DNA of 64,000 bases from NCBI GenBank assembly GCA_027941995.1, contig CP115966.1, positions 2,232,001-2,296,000 of the forward strand, in the 5' to 3' direction. This DNA comes from Erythrobacteraceae bacterium WH01K. GTDB lineage: Bacteria > Pseudomonadota > Alphaproteobacteria > Sphingomonadales > Sphingomonadaceae. This document shows, piece by piece, positions 54,688-63,173 of the stretch. The position numbers and the translations under genes were made by a program. The first letter of the stretch is position 1. Every line of letters starts with the position of its first letter. Below the pieces are notes generated by a model. That model did no database searches. It had not been told where the DNA came from and was given only the letters and a program-made list of their open reading frames with translations.

Positions 54688-55077
54688 ATGCCGCTCAACC
54701 TGACCAAGATAGCCTTCGGGGCGCAGAGCTTCGACGATATCGAAAACTGGTATGCCGGGCGCCGCAGCCCCAACCTCGCCACCCGCTATCGCCCGACCCG
54801 GTGGCAGGAATGCATCGGTGGCTCGCTGTTCTGGATCCACCAGCACAACATCGTCGCCCGCAGCCCCATCACGGGCTTTTCGGAGACGAAGACCGGGCGC
54901 TGGTCGATCGACCTCGAACCGCGCCTCATTCGCGTGATGCCCGTGCCCAAGCGTGCGCACCAGGGCTGGCGCTATCTCAAGATCGAGCCGCCCCGCGACC
55001 TGGAAGACGGCGAGGATATCGGCGATGTTCTGCCCGGCAGGCTGGCCGGGAAGCTCCAGCGCCTGGGCCTGATCTAG
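54688..55077 (+). CDS. DUF1489 family protein
   Basis: The 129-residue soluble protein begins LNLTKIAFGAQSFDDIENWYAGRR and contains GGSLFWIHQHNIVARSPITGFSE and HQGWRYLKIEP, matching DUF1489, a family widespread in alphaproteobacteria with no known role. It follows mgtE by 48 bases on the same strand. I see no catalytic motif. Confidence 0.92.
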   Translation: MPLNLTKIAFGAQSFDDIENWYAGRRSPNLATRYRPTRWQECIGGSLFWIHQHNIVARSPITGFSETKTGRWSIDLEPRLIRVMPVPKRAHQGWRYLKIEPPRDLEDGEDIGDVLPGRLAGKLQRLGLI

Positions 55078-55105
55078 CCCCGTCTCTATCCTGCCGAGCC
55101 CGACC

Positions 55106-56053
55106 TCACCGGGCCGAGATACGCTCCACGGTTTTCAACGATACCGCCCAGACTGCGAAACCGCCGATCAGGTCGGTCACGTAATGCCCGCCCATCGGGA
55201 TTGTCGACACGATGGTCAGCGCCGCCCAGACGATGGCGGGCCACCTTGCAGGCGTTGCATAGGCACCCTGCACGATCAGCAGCGCGAGAACGGTGTGGAA
55301 CGACGGGAAGGTGACGATTCCGTTCAGATCCTCGATCCTGACGACCCGGCCTACGCCGGAATAGAACATATCGAATGTCTGTCCGGCATAGGTGCCGGCG
55401 CCGATCGGCAACCCTTCCAGTCCGGGGCCTTTCATATCGTAATGCAGGATTGCGCCGCGAGCGGGAAAGAACATCGACGCGATGGCCGTTGCCTGCATGG
55501 TCACGACCGCCGTCGCGACAAACCGCCAGAACCGCAGTCCCTCGCCGCTGGCGACCATCCATGCGGCAGCGGCGAGGCAGAGAACCGCCGAACTGTCATA
55601 GGCCCATTTCAGGACCCTGACCGCCATATCCTGCGACGCTGTGAAATAGACCATGCTGCGGCTGTCCAGCGGCAGATACGCGTCCAGGCTTGCCAGCAAC
55701 GGGTCCGCCACGGGCATCCGCAGGCCCAGTCCGCCATTCGACACGAGGCCGCACAGCAGGAGGCTGGCGATGAAGAAAGTCATCAGCCTGGCAAGGTCGG
55801 CAATGCGCCAGCCGAGCCCGCGAAAATCGCAATAGAGCGACAGGACCGCCGTCACCACGGCGAGGCCGGCGATGCCCAGGAATTCCGAGTGGAACCGGAT
55901 GCCGGTCTTCGCGGTGATGACGGCAAGCGCGATCATGGACGATCCGAGCGCGGCGGCCATCAGCGCGGAAAGGCGCGTGCCTGAATCCAGTCGCGGGACA
56001 GCGCCCGTTCCCGACAGGCGATCCAGCCTGATTGTCATGTTTCTCGCGAACAT
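55106..56053 (-). CDS. PAP2-superfamily membrane phosphatase
   Basis: The 315-residue membrane protein has about six hydrophobic helices. The C-terminal half carries the PAP2 catalytic blocks: ARGAILHYD-region, TFPSFHTVLALL with catalytic His, and IPMGGHYVTDLIGG with the second His and Asp, as in Aur1/inositolphosphotransferase-like PAP2 proteins. The substrate is probably a lipid phosphate or sphingolipid headgroup. The start is ATG at 56053; an ATG at 56038 is also possible. It is divergent from the small gene at 56187. Confidence 0.88.
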   Translation of the reverse strand: MFARNMTIRLDRLSGTGAVPRLDSGTRLSALMAAALGSSMIALAVITAKTGIRFHSEFLGIAGLAVVTAVLSLYCDFRGLGWRIADLARLMTFFIASLLLCGLVSNGGLGLRMPVADPLLASLDAYLPLDSRSMVYFTASQDMAVRVLKWAYDSSAVLCLAAAAWMVASGEGLRFWRFVATAVVTMQATAIASMFFPARGAILHYDMKGPGLEGLPIGAGTYAGQTFDMFYSGVGRVVRIEDLNGIVTFPSFHTVLALLIVQGAYATPARWPAIVWAALTIVSTIPMGGHYVTDLIGGFAVWAVSLKTVERISAR

Positions 56054-56186
56054 GCCGCTTCGTAGGAAAACGCGCTTAACAAGCGGTGTAGATCAGCCGG
56101 CGGGAAGGGCCCGACGCACGCGAACCCTTCCCTCTTCTCGGAACCCTGCCCCGCCCGGAACCGTTGGTGGGGAAAGGAGAAACCAT

Positions 56187-56432
56187 ATGCCCGAACGCCA
56201 GAGCACGCACCCCGACAACGACCTGATCGACGAGATGACCGACCTGCCGACCCCTTCGCAGGGCAGCAGTTCGGGCGGCGGCGTGAATGTCCGCGTCGGC
56301 AAACGCGACGAGCACAACCGCGCGACCGATCCGGACAACCGCGAGCCGGAAATCGGCTCCGACAATCCCGAACAGGACGCGCGCAAGGGTCCCAAGACGA
56401 TGTCCGCGATCAAGAGCGGCAATCAGGACTGA
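56187..56432 (+). CDS. Small polar protein of unknown function
   Basis: The 81-residue protein is very polar and low in hydrophobics, with a Ser/Gly stretch (SQGSSSGGGVN) and many Asp, Glu, Asn and Pro, so it is likely disordered. AAGGAG lies eight bases before the ATG and a strong terminator follows, supporting a real gene. It resembles small stress-type proteins, but I cannot name a family. Confidence 0.78.
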   Translation: MPERQSTHPDNDLIDEMTDLPTPSQGSSSGGGVNVRVGKRDEHNRATDPDNREPEIGSDNPEQDARKGPKTMSAIKSGNQD

Positions 56433-56462
56433 CCCTGAACCGAAATCACCGCGATCACACGT

Positions 56463-56502
56463 GAAAGACGCCTCGCAATCGATGGATTGCGAGGCGTCTT
56501 TC
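56463..56502. terminator. Very strong bidirectional terminator
   Basis: An 18-bp perfect stem (56463-56480 with 56485-56502) with a GATG tetraloop lies between the convergent genes ending at 56432 and 56531, with TTTC and TTTCAC-type tails on the two strands. Confidence 0.9.
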
Positions 56503-56530
56503 TATTGTGCGTTGCTCCTGCCGCGAATTG

Positions 56531-57241
56531 TCAGGCGTCGGTTTTTGCCGCCACGCGGCGCAGCGCATTGACATAGGCTTCGGGTGGCTGCGCTCCGGGC
56601 ACCAGGAACTTGCCTTCGATCACCATGGCGGGGACGCCGGTAATATTCGCCTCGAACGCCTGCCGCTCTTCCGAGCGGACCTGCGCGGCGGTTGTATCGT
56701 CGGCAAAGGCCGACAGGGCGTCTTCCCGGCTGAGCCCGACGCCTTCGGCCACATCCAGCAGGACGTCGCGATCACCGATGCGGCGGCGTTCGTTGAAATG
56801 CGCCTTGAACAGCGCGAGCTTCAGTTCCGTCTGCTTTTCCGCGCCCCGGTTCTGCAGCGTCCACGACAGCAGGCGGTGCGCGGCAAAGGTGTTCCACATC
56901 ATCGCTTCGGGCGCCGGCTCCTCGCCTTCGTAATCGAGGGACACGCCGGCTGCCTGCGCCGCCTCGCGCATCTGGCCCTGCACCTGTTTCGACTGGTCGA
57001 TCGTGCGGCCGTATTTGCGGGCGATATGCGCGGTGCGGTCCTCGCCCTGCTCCGCCATGTCGGGATTGAGCTCGAACGCGTGCCAGCGAATGTCGGCGTC
57101 GATCTCGCCGTCAAGCTGGTCCAGCGCCTGCGACAGGTTTCCCCATCCGACGAGGCACCATGGGCACATCACGTCGGACCAGATGTCGATGGTCATCCGA
57201 CGGGCATTGCCGGTATCGCCTTTGGTGTCGGTTTCGGTCAT
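56531..57241 (-). CDS. DsbA-family oxidoreductase, FrnE-like
   Basis: The 236-residue cytoplasmic thioredoxin-fold protein has WSDVMCPWCLVGW (Cys26-Pro-Trp-Cys29) and the cis-Pro loop ITGVPAMVIEGKFLVPGAQPPE, hallmarks of FrnE-like DsbA proteins that handle disulfides under oxidative stress. No signal peptide is present. The ATG at 57241 overlaps the nudC stop, so the two are coupled. Confidence 0.94.
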   Translation of the reverse strand: MTETDTKGDTGNARRMTIDIWSDVMCPWCLVGWGNLSQALDQLDGEIDADIRWHAFELNPDMAEQGEDRTAHIARKYGRTIDQSKQVQGQMREAAQAAGVSLDYEGEEPAPEAMMWNTFAAHRLLSWTLQNRGAEKQTELKLALFKAHFNERRRIGDRDVLLDVAEGVGLSREDALSAFADDTTAAQVRSEERQAFEANITGVPAMVIEGKFLVPGAQPPEAYVNALRRVAAKTDA

Positions 57242-58149
57242 GATCCTGTCCTTTCCAGCCACCAGCCAAGCAGGTGATTGGCAATGGCCTGCGGCGGAGG
57301 CGCGCCTAACGGGGCGCCTTCTTCCCCGTTCATCGCGGCCTGCACCTCTTCGCGGGTGAAGAAGCGCACATCCTCCAGCTCGGTGGTGTCCACATCGATG
57401 TCGCCCGGCTCTGCCAGCGCGTGGCAGCCGATCATCAGCTGCGAGGGGAACGGCCAGGGCTGGCTGGCGATGTAGCTGACGGAATGGACGACGATGCCGG
57501 ATTCCTCCAGCACTTCGCGGGCGACGCCTTCTTCCATGCTTTCCCCCGGTTCCACGAACCCGGCAAGCGCGGAATAGGCTTTCTCCGGCCAGCCCTTTCC
57601 CCGGCCCAGCATGAGTTCCCCGTCCCGTTCGACCAGCATGATGGTGACGGGGTCGGTGCGCGGGAAATGCTGCGTTCCGCATCCGCCCGCCTCTGCCGGG
57701 CAATCGCGCTGCCAGCCGCCCTTGGCAATGCGCGTCGGTTTGCCGCACTGGGCGCAGAAACGGTGCCTTGCGTGCCAGTTCACGATGCTGCGCGCGCCGC
57801 CGTAAATGGCGAGATCGTCGGCCGACAGCGCCATCATCGCGGCCCATACGCGCGGGTTGCTGATGCGCGGGGCCGCATCACCCTGCTGCGGGACGGCGGC
57901 GAAACAGGGCTTCGCCGGGCCGTCGCCCGCCGGGTCGAGCCCGAGGAAAACGAGTTCCGCATCCTCCGGCGCGTCGGCCAGTGAACCCCAAAGAAGGCCA
58001 CCGGCATCGTCCATTTGCGGCATGAGACCGTCGAGCGCGAGCAGCCGCGCCTTCCAGTTCATCATTCCCGCCAGCGCATCGGGATCGGCGCGCAAATTGT
58101 CTGCCCGGTCGAGCCGCGAACCGGTAAAAGCAACAGGTTTGTTCGTCAT
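57238..58149 (-). CDS. nudC: NAD(+) diphosphatase / RNA decapping Nudix hydrolase
   Basis: The 303-residue NudC has a zinc site (CAQCGK...CPAEAGGCG), the Nudix box GFVEPGESMEEGVAREVLEESGI, and the NudC hallmark SQPWPFPSQLM. It hydrolyses NAD(H) and removes NAD caps from RNA. The ATG at 58149 is used; a GTG at 58167 overlaps the upstream stop (GTGA) and would suit coupling to that gene. It is in the series hydrolase-nudC-DsbA. Confidence 0.94.
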   Translation of the reverse strand: MTNKPVAFTGSRLDRADNLRADPDALAGMMNWKARLLALDGLMPQMDDAGGLLWGSLADAPEDAELVFLGLDPAGDGPAKPCFAAVPQQGDAAPRISNPRVWAAMMALSADDLAIYGGARSIVNWHARHRFCAQCGKPTRIAKGGWQRDCPAEAGGCGTQHFPRTDPVTIMLVERDGELMLGRGKGWPEKAYSALAGFVEPGESMEEGVAREVLEESGIVVHSVSYIASQPWPFPSQLMIGCHALAEPGDIDVDTTELEDVRFFTREEVQAAMNGEEGAPLGAPPPQAIANHLLGWWLERTGS

Positions 58150-58163
58150 GGTATCAGGACCGT

Positions 58164-59513
58164 TCACTCGGCCCCGCCCTTGCCGGTCATGGCGGCGAGG
58201 TCTGCGCGCACAAGATCAGGGAACTGGTTCTGGATCGGATAGCTCTCGCTCGGCATGTACTGGGTATAAAGCTGCGCGCGAAGGCCGCTGCCGAAATCGG
58301 CAAATGCCGCCGTTCCTGCAGCGCCGCCCCAGCCGAACGCGCCACCCGTCACGCGGCCGCCTGCGCCAAAGCCCTGCCCTTCGATCCACGTCCCTTCTGT
58401 CCGGACGGTGGAAGGCAGAATGTTGCGCGTACCGACCCGCACGGCCAGCTCGCCCATCACGCGCTTGCCGTCGATCTTGCCGTAACCCAGCAGCATCCGC
58501 AGGAAACGGTCATAGTCGCGCGGGCTGCTGACCAGGCCTGCGCCGCCGAACGGGAAGGCCGGTTCGTCGAGATAGATCGAGGCCGCCGCCGGATCGATCG
58601 GCAGGGGTGTGCCGTTGAGGATGCCGTAATTGGTCGTGAAACGCCCGACTTCGCTGCGCGGCACCTGGAAATACGTGCTGTCCATGCCGGCAGGGGTAAA
58701 GATATTGTCCTGCAGGAAGCTGGCGAAATCGGTGCCGCTGGCGACCTCGATCACGCGGCCCAGCAGGTCGAGGCTGACCGAATAGCTCCATTTCGTGCCC
58801 GGTTGCAGGACCAGCGGCACCTCGGCCAGCCGGTCGGCGAAATTGGCAAGACCCTCCACCGGCTTGGCCCGTCCGATGCCCGGGATCGGGATACGGCTGA
58901 CCTCTCCGGGCACGAGCCCGAGCCGTTCGTATTCCTTGGAGATCGGACCTTTCTGGATGATGCCATAGCCAAGCCCTGCCGTATGGGTCAGCAATTGCCG
59001 GATCGTGATCGGCCGCTCTGCCGGGACGAGATCGGTGATCGACCCGTCATAGGTCTTTTGCACCATCATGTCGGAATAGGCCGGGAGGATTTCGGCCAGC
59101 GGCTGGTCGAGGCCGAGCTTGCCGTCATCGATCAGCATCATCGTCGCCATGCCGGTCACGGGCTTGGTCATGGAATAGATGCGATACAGGCTGTCCGCGT
59201 CGGCCATCGCAGGCTGGCCGATGGTCAGTTTCCCGCCGCCCACTGTCTGTAACGCATCGCCCGTTCCCCAGCCGAAGGTCGCCAGCATGTTGGCGACCTT
59301 GCCCTGCGCGACATAGCCGGTGACTTCCTCGGTCACGCCGGGCCACGCCATCGTGTGCATCACCCCGCCTGCATGATTGTGGGCAAGCGCCGCGCGCCAC
59401 ATCGGAATACCGGCCAGCAGCGCACCGGCCCCGGCCAGCGCCCCGCCGCGAAGCAGGGCCCGGCGGCTGACCTGCGCCTGATCGAAGCCGTCGTCGAATG
59501 TCCGGTAAGCCAT
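58164..59513 (-). CDS. Beta-lactamase-fold serine hydrolase, Tat-exported
   Basis: The 449-residue protein has a Tat-like signal (SRRALLRGGALAGAGALLAG), the nucleophile motif YSMTKP (Ser114, Lys117), LLTHTAGLGYG and a YSVS segment (WSYSVSLDLLG) at the place of the second motif, as in class C beta-lactamase-like esterases/peptidases. AGAGGA lies eight bases before the ATG at 59513. It heads a coupled run with nudC and the FrnE-like gene. Activity (esterase, peptidase) cannot be told; a true beta-lactamase role is less likely. Confidence 0.9.
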   Translation of the reverse strand: MAYRTFDDGFDQAQVSRRALLRGGALAGAGALLAGIPMWRAALAHNHAGGVMHTMAWPGVTEEVTGYVAQGKVANMLATFGWGTGDALQTVGGGKLTIGQPAMADADSLYRIYSMTKPVTGMATMMLIDDGKLGLDQPLAEILPAYSDMMVQKTYDGSITDLVPAERPITIRQLLTHTAGLGYGIIQKGPISKEYERLGLVPGEVSRIPIPGIGRAKPVEGLANFADRLAEVPLVLQPGTKWSYSVSLDLLGRVIEVASGTDFASFLQDNIFTPAGMDSTYFQVPRSEVGRFTTNYGILNGTPLPIDPAAASIYLDEPAFPFGGAGLVSSPRDYDRFLRMLLGYGKIDGKRVMGELAVRVGTRNILPSTVRTEGTWIEGQGFGAGGRVTGGAFGWGGAAGTAAFADFGSGLRAQLYTQYMPSESYPIQNQFPDLVRADLAAMTGKGGAE

Positions 59514-59617
59514 TGGCAATTCCTCTCTCATCGCTTTTCGATACGCTTCCTGCGGCATGGGGACTGCACGGTCAATCTGCTCTTGAAAAGGCGCGGTGCT
59601 TTACCCATATAACACAC

Positions 59618-59842
59618 ATGGGAAACATCATTGCAATCTTGCTGGGCGTGCTCGTGTTGCCCATCGTCATCCTGGGGACCATCCCCTTCCTCGGCTGGGC
59701 GAACTGGCTTGCCCTGCCCGTCCTGGTACTGGGCATCGTGGCCGGACAATTGTCGAGCAACGGGAATGCCGGGCGCAATTTCTGCATCGTCGTCGGCATC
59801 ATTGCGGCCATCCGGCTGAGCATCGGCGGCGGTATCATCTGA
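59618..59842 (+). CDS. Small hydrophobic membrane protein
   Basis: The 74-residue protein has two or three membrane helices (IIAILLGVLVLPIVILGTIPFLGW; LALPVLVLGIVAGQ; FCIVVGIIAAIRLSIGG) joined by short loops with an NGNAGRN turn. It faces mutY convergently with 15 bases between stops. Function is unknown; similar small proteins occur in sphingomonads. Confidence 0.75.
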   Translation: MGNIIAILLGVLVLPIVILGTIPFLGWANWLALPVLVLGIVAGQLSSNGNAGRNFCIVVGIIAAIRLSIGGGII

Positions 59843-59857
59843 CCTCGATCCGGGCGG

Positions 59858-60907
59858 TCAGCTTCTGGCGTCCGACAGGGCCAGCCGCACCGCCTTCGCG
59901 AACAGCGTCGGCAGTCCGGCATCGTCCAGCTGCGCCACCGGCCACCATGTGCCCTGCCCCGGGGGATCGGTTTCGGCCGTGGCCGCCAGCACGTCCATTT
60001 CCAGCGCGAAATGCGTGAAGCCGTGGGATACCGTGCCCAACGAGGTCCACTTCGCATCCAGCGGAGCGATGCCCGACCCGTCGCCGCCTGCATTCCATCC
60101 GTCGTCCGGCAGCGACCGCATCCCGCCGAGCATCCCCGTGCCGGGCCGCGCAACCAGCCAGACCCGGTCATCCCGCTCGATCCAGTAAGCCTGTCCGCGC
60201 CGGACGGGCTTCGCCTTCTTCGGGGCCTTTACCGGCAGGGTTTCGGGATCCTGCACCCGTCCTTCGCACGCGGCGGCAAGCGGGCATAAAAGGCATTTCG
60301 GAGCCCGCACCGTGCAGAGGGACGATCCCAGATCCATCATCGCCTGCGCGAAATCGCCCGGCCGCTCGTCCGGCGTAATCCGGTCCGTCGCTGCCCGGAT
60401 TGCCATGCGCGCAGCGGGCAAGGGCTGGCGGATAGCGAACAGGCGGGCGACAACGCGTTCGACATTCGCATCGACCACCACCGCCCGCTGGCCAAAAGCG
60501 ATCGCGGCAATTGCGGCGGCGGTGTATTCGCCCACGCCCGGCAGCGCGCGCAGGCCCTTTTCCGTGCCCGGAAACGCGCCCGTCTGCGCCACGGCCCGCG
60601 CCGCCTTCACCAGGTTGCGGGCCCGCGAATAATAGCCCAGCCCCGCCCACGCCGCCATGACATCGGCATCCTGCGCCTTTGCCAGGGCGTCGACACTGGG
60701 CCAGGTCGCCGTGAATTTCTCGAAATAGGGTTTGACCGCCGCAACGGTCGTCTGTTGCAGCATGACCTCCGACAGCCAGACGCGGTACGGGTCCGGGGGC
60801 GCGTCGCCCGGCGGGCTGCGCCAGGGGAGGTCGCGGGCATTGGCATCGTACCATTCCAGCAGCGCGTCCGGAATTGCGCGCAAGTCCTGTTTGCCGGTGG
60901 CGGTCAC
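59858..60907 (-). CDS. mutY: A/G-specific adenine glycosylase
   Basis: The 349-residue enzyme removes A paired with 8-oxoG. LSEVMLQQTTVAAVKPYFEKF, the HhH motif LPGVGEYTAAAIAAIAFG, the catalytic Asp in VVVDANVERV, the [4Fe-4S] site CTVRAPKCLLCPLAAAC, and a C-terminal Nudix-like domain for 8-oxoG recognition are visible. The start is taken as GTG at 60907, 14 bases from the divergent DUF721 gene; longer N-terminal extensions read as non-coding. Confidence 0.95.
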   Translation of the reverse strand: MTATGKQDLRAIPDALLEWYDANARDLPWRSPPGDAPPDPYRVWLSEVMLQQTTVAAVKPYFEKFTATWPSVDALAKAQDADVMAAWAGLGYYSRARNLVKAARAVAQTGAFPGTEKGLRALPGVGEYTAAAIAAIAFGQRAVVVDANVERVVARLFAIRQPLPAARMAIRAATDRITPDERPGDFAQAMMDLGSSLCTVRAPKCLLCPLAAACEGRVQDPETLPVKAPKKAKPVRRGQAYWIERDDRVWLVARPGTGMLGGMRSLPDDGWNAGGDGSGIAPLDAKWTSLGTVSHGFTHFALEMDVLAATAETDPPGQGTWWPVAQLDDAGLPTLFAKAVRLALSDARS

Positions 60908-60921
60908 GCGGTGCCTATGGC

Positions 60922-61545
60922 ATGGCTTTTCGCACGATGGAACGGCATGCTGACGAAACCTCCGGCAAGGGCACGAAACCGTCCGGCAAAGCCGCCGGCG
61001 CGCGGGCGAAGACGCCTGCGAAACCGCGCGCCAAGGCGCGGCCCTATGAAAGGCCGCGCGGACGCGGGGCGAAGGCAATCGGCGACCTGACCCCGCAGGT
61101 CGGGCGCACCGCGTTTCGCCGCTTCGGCTTCGTGCAATCCAATATCGTCACCCGCTGGCCGGAAATCGTGGGCAATGCCCATGCGCAGGTCAGCTCTCCG
61201 GAAGCCATTCGCTTCCCCCCCGGCGAACGGGCGGAAGGCATCCTGCAACTGGTCGTGATGCCGGCCCACGCGCCGCTGATCCAGCACGTCATTCCCGAGA
61301 TCATCGAGCGGGTGAACCGCTTCTTCGGCTACAAGGCGGTGGCCCGGGTCAAGATACGGCAAGGCAACGTTCAGCCACCGCGTGCTGGAGACAAGCCGAA
61401 GGCCCCGCCCTCGCTCAAGCCGATCCCGATGGAACTGGGGGAAAGCCTGCGCGATGTCGGTGATCCCGAACTGCGCGCCGTGCTCGAAGGGCTGGCTCGC
61501 AGCCTCGGGGACGGGCGCAAGGCGGATCAGGAACAGGACAGGTAA
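60922..61545 (+). CDS. DUF721 protein, DciA-like helicase loader candidate
   Basis: The 207-residue protein has a basic, Lys/Pro/Ala-rich N-terminus (GKGTKPSGKAAGARAKTPAKPRAKARP) and a DUF721 domain with FVQSNIVTRWPEIVGN and HAPLIQHVIPEIIERVNRFFGY. DUF721 includes DciA, the ancestral loader of the DnaB helicase. The ATG at 60922 is used; 60937 is also possible. It is followed after five bases by the first dsbA gene. Confidence 0.88.
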   Translation: MAFRTMERHADETSGKGTKPSGKAAGARAKTPAKPRAKARPYERPRGRGAKAIGDLTPQVGRTAFRRFGFVQSNIVTRWPEIVGNAHAQVSSPEAIRFPPGERAEGILQLVVMPAHAPLIQHVIPEIIERVNRFFGYKAVARVKIRQGNVQPPRAGDKPKAPPSLKPIPMELGESLRDVGDPELRAVLEGLARSLGDGRKADQEQDR

Positions 61546-61550
61546 TTCCC

Positions 61551-62303
61551 ATGAAAATCGGTCGACGCACGGGCGCATCCCTGCTGGCTGTCGCAGCCCT
61601 TGCCATGATGGGCGCGGGCCAGAACTGGACGCAGGCAATAGAGCGCGGCGAGGCGTTCCATACGGTCGGCAATCCCGATGCCGGGATGACCGTCGCGGAT
61701 TTCTCCAGCTACACCTGCTCGCATTGCGGCCATTACGCGCGCACGGGCGGCGAGGTGATGAAGCTGGCCTATGTCGGATCGGGCAAGACACGGGTCGAGA
61801 TGCGGCACGTCATCCGCAATCCCATCGACCTTGCCGCGGCGATGGCGGCATGGTGCGGGCCGAAGGACAAGTTCCTGCGCAATCACGCGGCCCTGATGTT
61901 CGCCCAGGACGACTGGCTGGAAAAGGCGGGCACTGCGACCGCGGCCCAGAAACAGCGCTGGGTCAACGGGCCCATTCCGCAGCGGCTGCGCAATATCGCC
62001 AGCGACCTGGGGTTTTACGAAATTTTCGAGCAGCGCGGCTATGACCGGCCGGCGCTGGACCAGTGCCTGGCCGATACCGAGCGGATGGGAGCGCTGGTCG
62101 CGGCGACGGGTTCGGACGCGGCGGAGTACGGTGTGCGCAGTACGCCCAGCTTCGCCATCGACGGCGCGTTGCTGGACGGGGTGCATGGCTGGGACGCGCT
62201 GCAGCCGCAAATCCAGGCGCGGCTGGACGGAAAGCAGGGGAAAGACGACGGGCTCGGCGAATCGAGCGAACTTTCCACCGACAGCGCCTTTTCCCTTGAG
62301 TAG
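61551..62303 (+). CDS. Periplasmic DsbA-family thiol oxidoreductase
   Basis: The 250-residue protein has a signal peptide (LLAVAALAMMGAGQ), a thioredoxin fold with FSSYTCSHCGHYA (Cys56-Ser-His-Cys59), a helical insert, and the cis-Pro loop GVRSTPSFAIDG. It likely introduces or shuffles disulfides in the periplasm, in the BdbD/DsbA type. A second dsbA gene follows; the pair recurs before smc in alphaproteobacteria. Confidence 0.93.
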   Translation: MKIGRRTGASLLAVAALAMMGAGQNWTQAIERGEAFHTVGNPDAGMTVADFSSYTCSHCGHYARTGGEVMKLAYVGSGKTRVEMRHVIRNPIDLAAAMAAWCGPKDKFLRNHAALMFAQDDWLEKAGTATAAQKQRWVNGPIPQRLRNIASDLGFYEIFEQRGYDRPALDQCLADTERMGALVAATGSDAAEYGVRSTPSFAIDGALLDGVHGWDALQPQIQARLDGKQGKDDGLGESSELSTDSAFSLE

Positions 62304-62423
62304 CGGCCGGAGGACTGCATAACTCGCCGCCAAACCCGCTCGCAGGCTGTGCAAAACCGCGGCGCCTGCCATCCCTTCCCTGCCCGTAACGGGCTAACTT
62401 CCCCCTTTCAGGAGAGGACAACG

Positions 62424-63164
62424 ATGAACCCTTTTCGCACCACGCTGATCGCCCTTCCCCTCGCTCTTGCGCTGGCGGCTTGCGGTGACGAGGCCGAAAC
62501 CGCCGGCTCGCTCTCGGGAGAGCCTGTCGCGGAAGTTCCCGCGCCGGAAGGCCAGTCCTGGCTCGATACGGTCGCCGTGTCGGATGCCGATGGGTATATC
62601 GTCGGCAATCCCGACGCACCGATCAAGCTGATCGAATATGCGTCCTACACCTGCGGGGCCTGCGCCAACTTCATCGAAACCGGCGTCGAACCGCTGAAGT
62701 CCGAATATGTGGAAAGCGGGCGCGTCTCCTACGAATTGCGCAATCTGGTCCGCGATCCCATCGACCTGTCGGTGGCGGTGCTGGCCCGTTGCGGCAGCCC
62801 CGAAAGCTTCCACCCGCTGTCCGAGCAGGTGTGGCGCAATTTCCAGACCATCATGGGCGGCGCGCAGGCGAACGGGCAGGCCATCGAAGCGGCCATGACC
62901 GGGCCTGAGGACGAGCGTCTGGTCGGCGTGGCCGAGGCGGTCGGTCTCATTGATTTCTTCGCTTCCCGCGGGCTGAGCCGCGACCAGGCGCGGCAGTGCC
63001 TTGCCGATACCGACAAGGTGCAGAGCATTGCGGAAAATTCGAATACGCAGGCCAGCCAGAACGATGTGACCGGCACGCCGACCTTCTTCATCAACGGCCA
63101 GCAGACCGATGCCAGGGGCTGGGACCAGCTCGAGGTCGCGCTGCAGGAAGCCGGGGCCCGGTAA
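62424..63164 (+). CDS. DsbA-family lipoprotein
   Basis: The 246-residue protein has a lipoprotein signal ending LALAAC (Cys20), a Glu/Pro linker, and a thioredoxin fold with YASYTCGACANF (Cys77-Gly-Ala-Cys80) and the cis-Pro loop VTGTPTFFINGQ. GGAGAGGA lies before the ATG. It is a membrane-anchored paralogue of the previous gene (shared PxDLxVA and NGxP blocks), probably from duplication. smc starts ten bases after its stop. Confidence 0.93.
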   Translation: MNPFRTTLIALPLALALAACGDEAETAGSLSGEPVAEVPAPEGQSWLDTVAVSDADGYIVGNPDAPIKLIEYASYTCGACANFIETGVEPLKSEYVESGRVSYELRNLVRDPIDLSVAVLARCGSPESFHPLSEQVWRNFQTIMGGAQANGQAIEAAMTGPEDERLVGVAEAVGLIDFFASRGLSRDQARQCLADTDKVQSIAENSNTQASQNDVTGTPTFFINGQQTDARGWDQLEVALQEAGAR

Positions 63165-63173
63165 GGCAGCCGG

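Noticed and set aside
58164-59513. Antibiotic-resistance beta-lactamase
   Set aside because: The serine-hydrolase fold has SxxK but the other motifs fit esterase/peptidase relatives better than classical class C lactamases.
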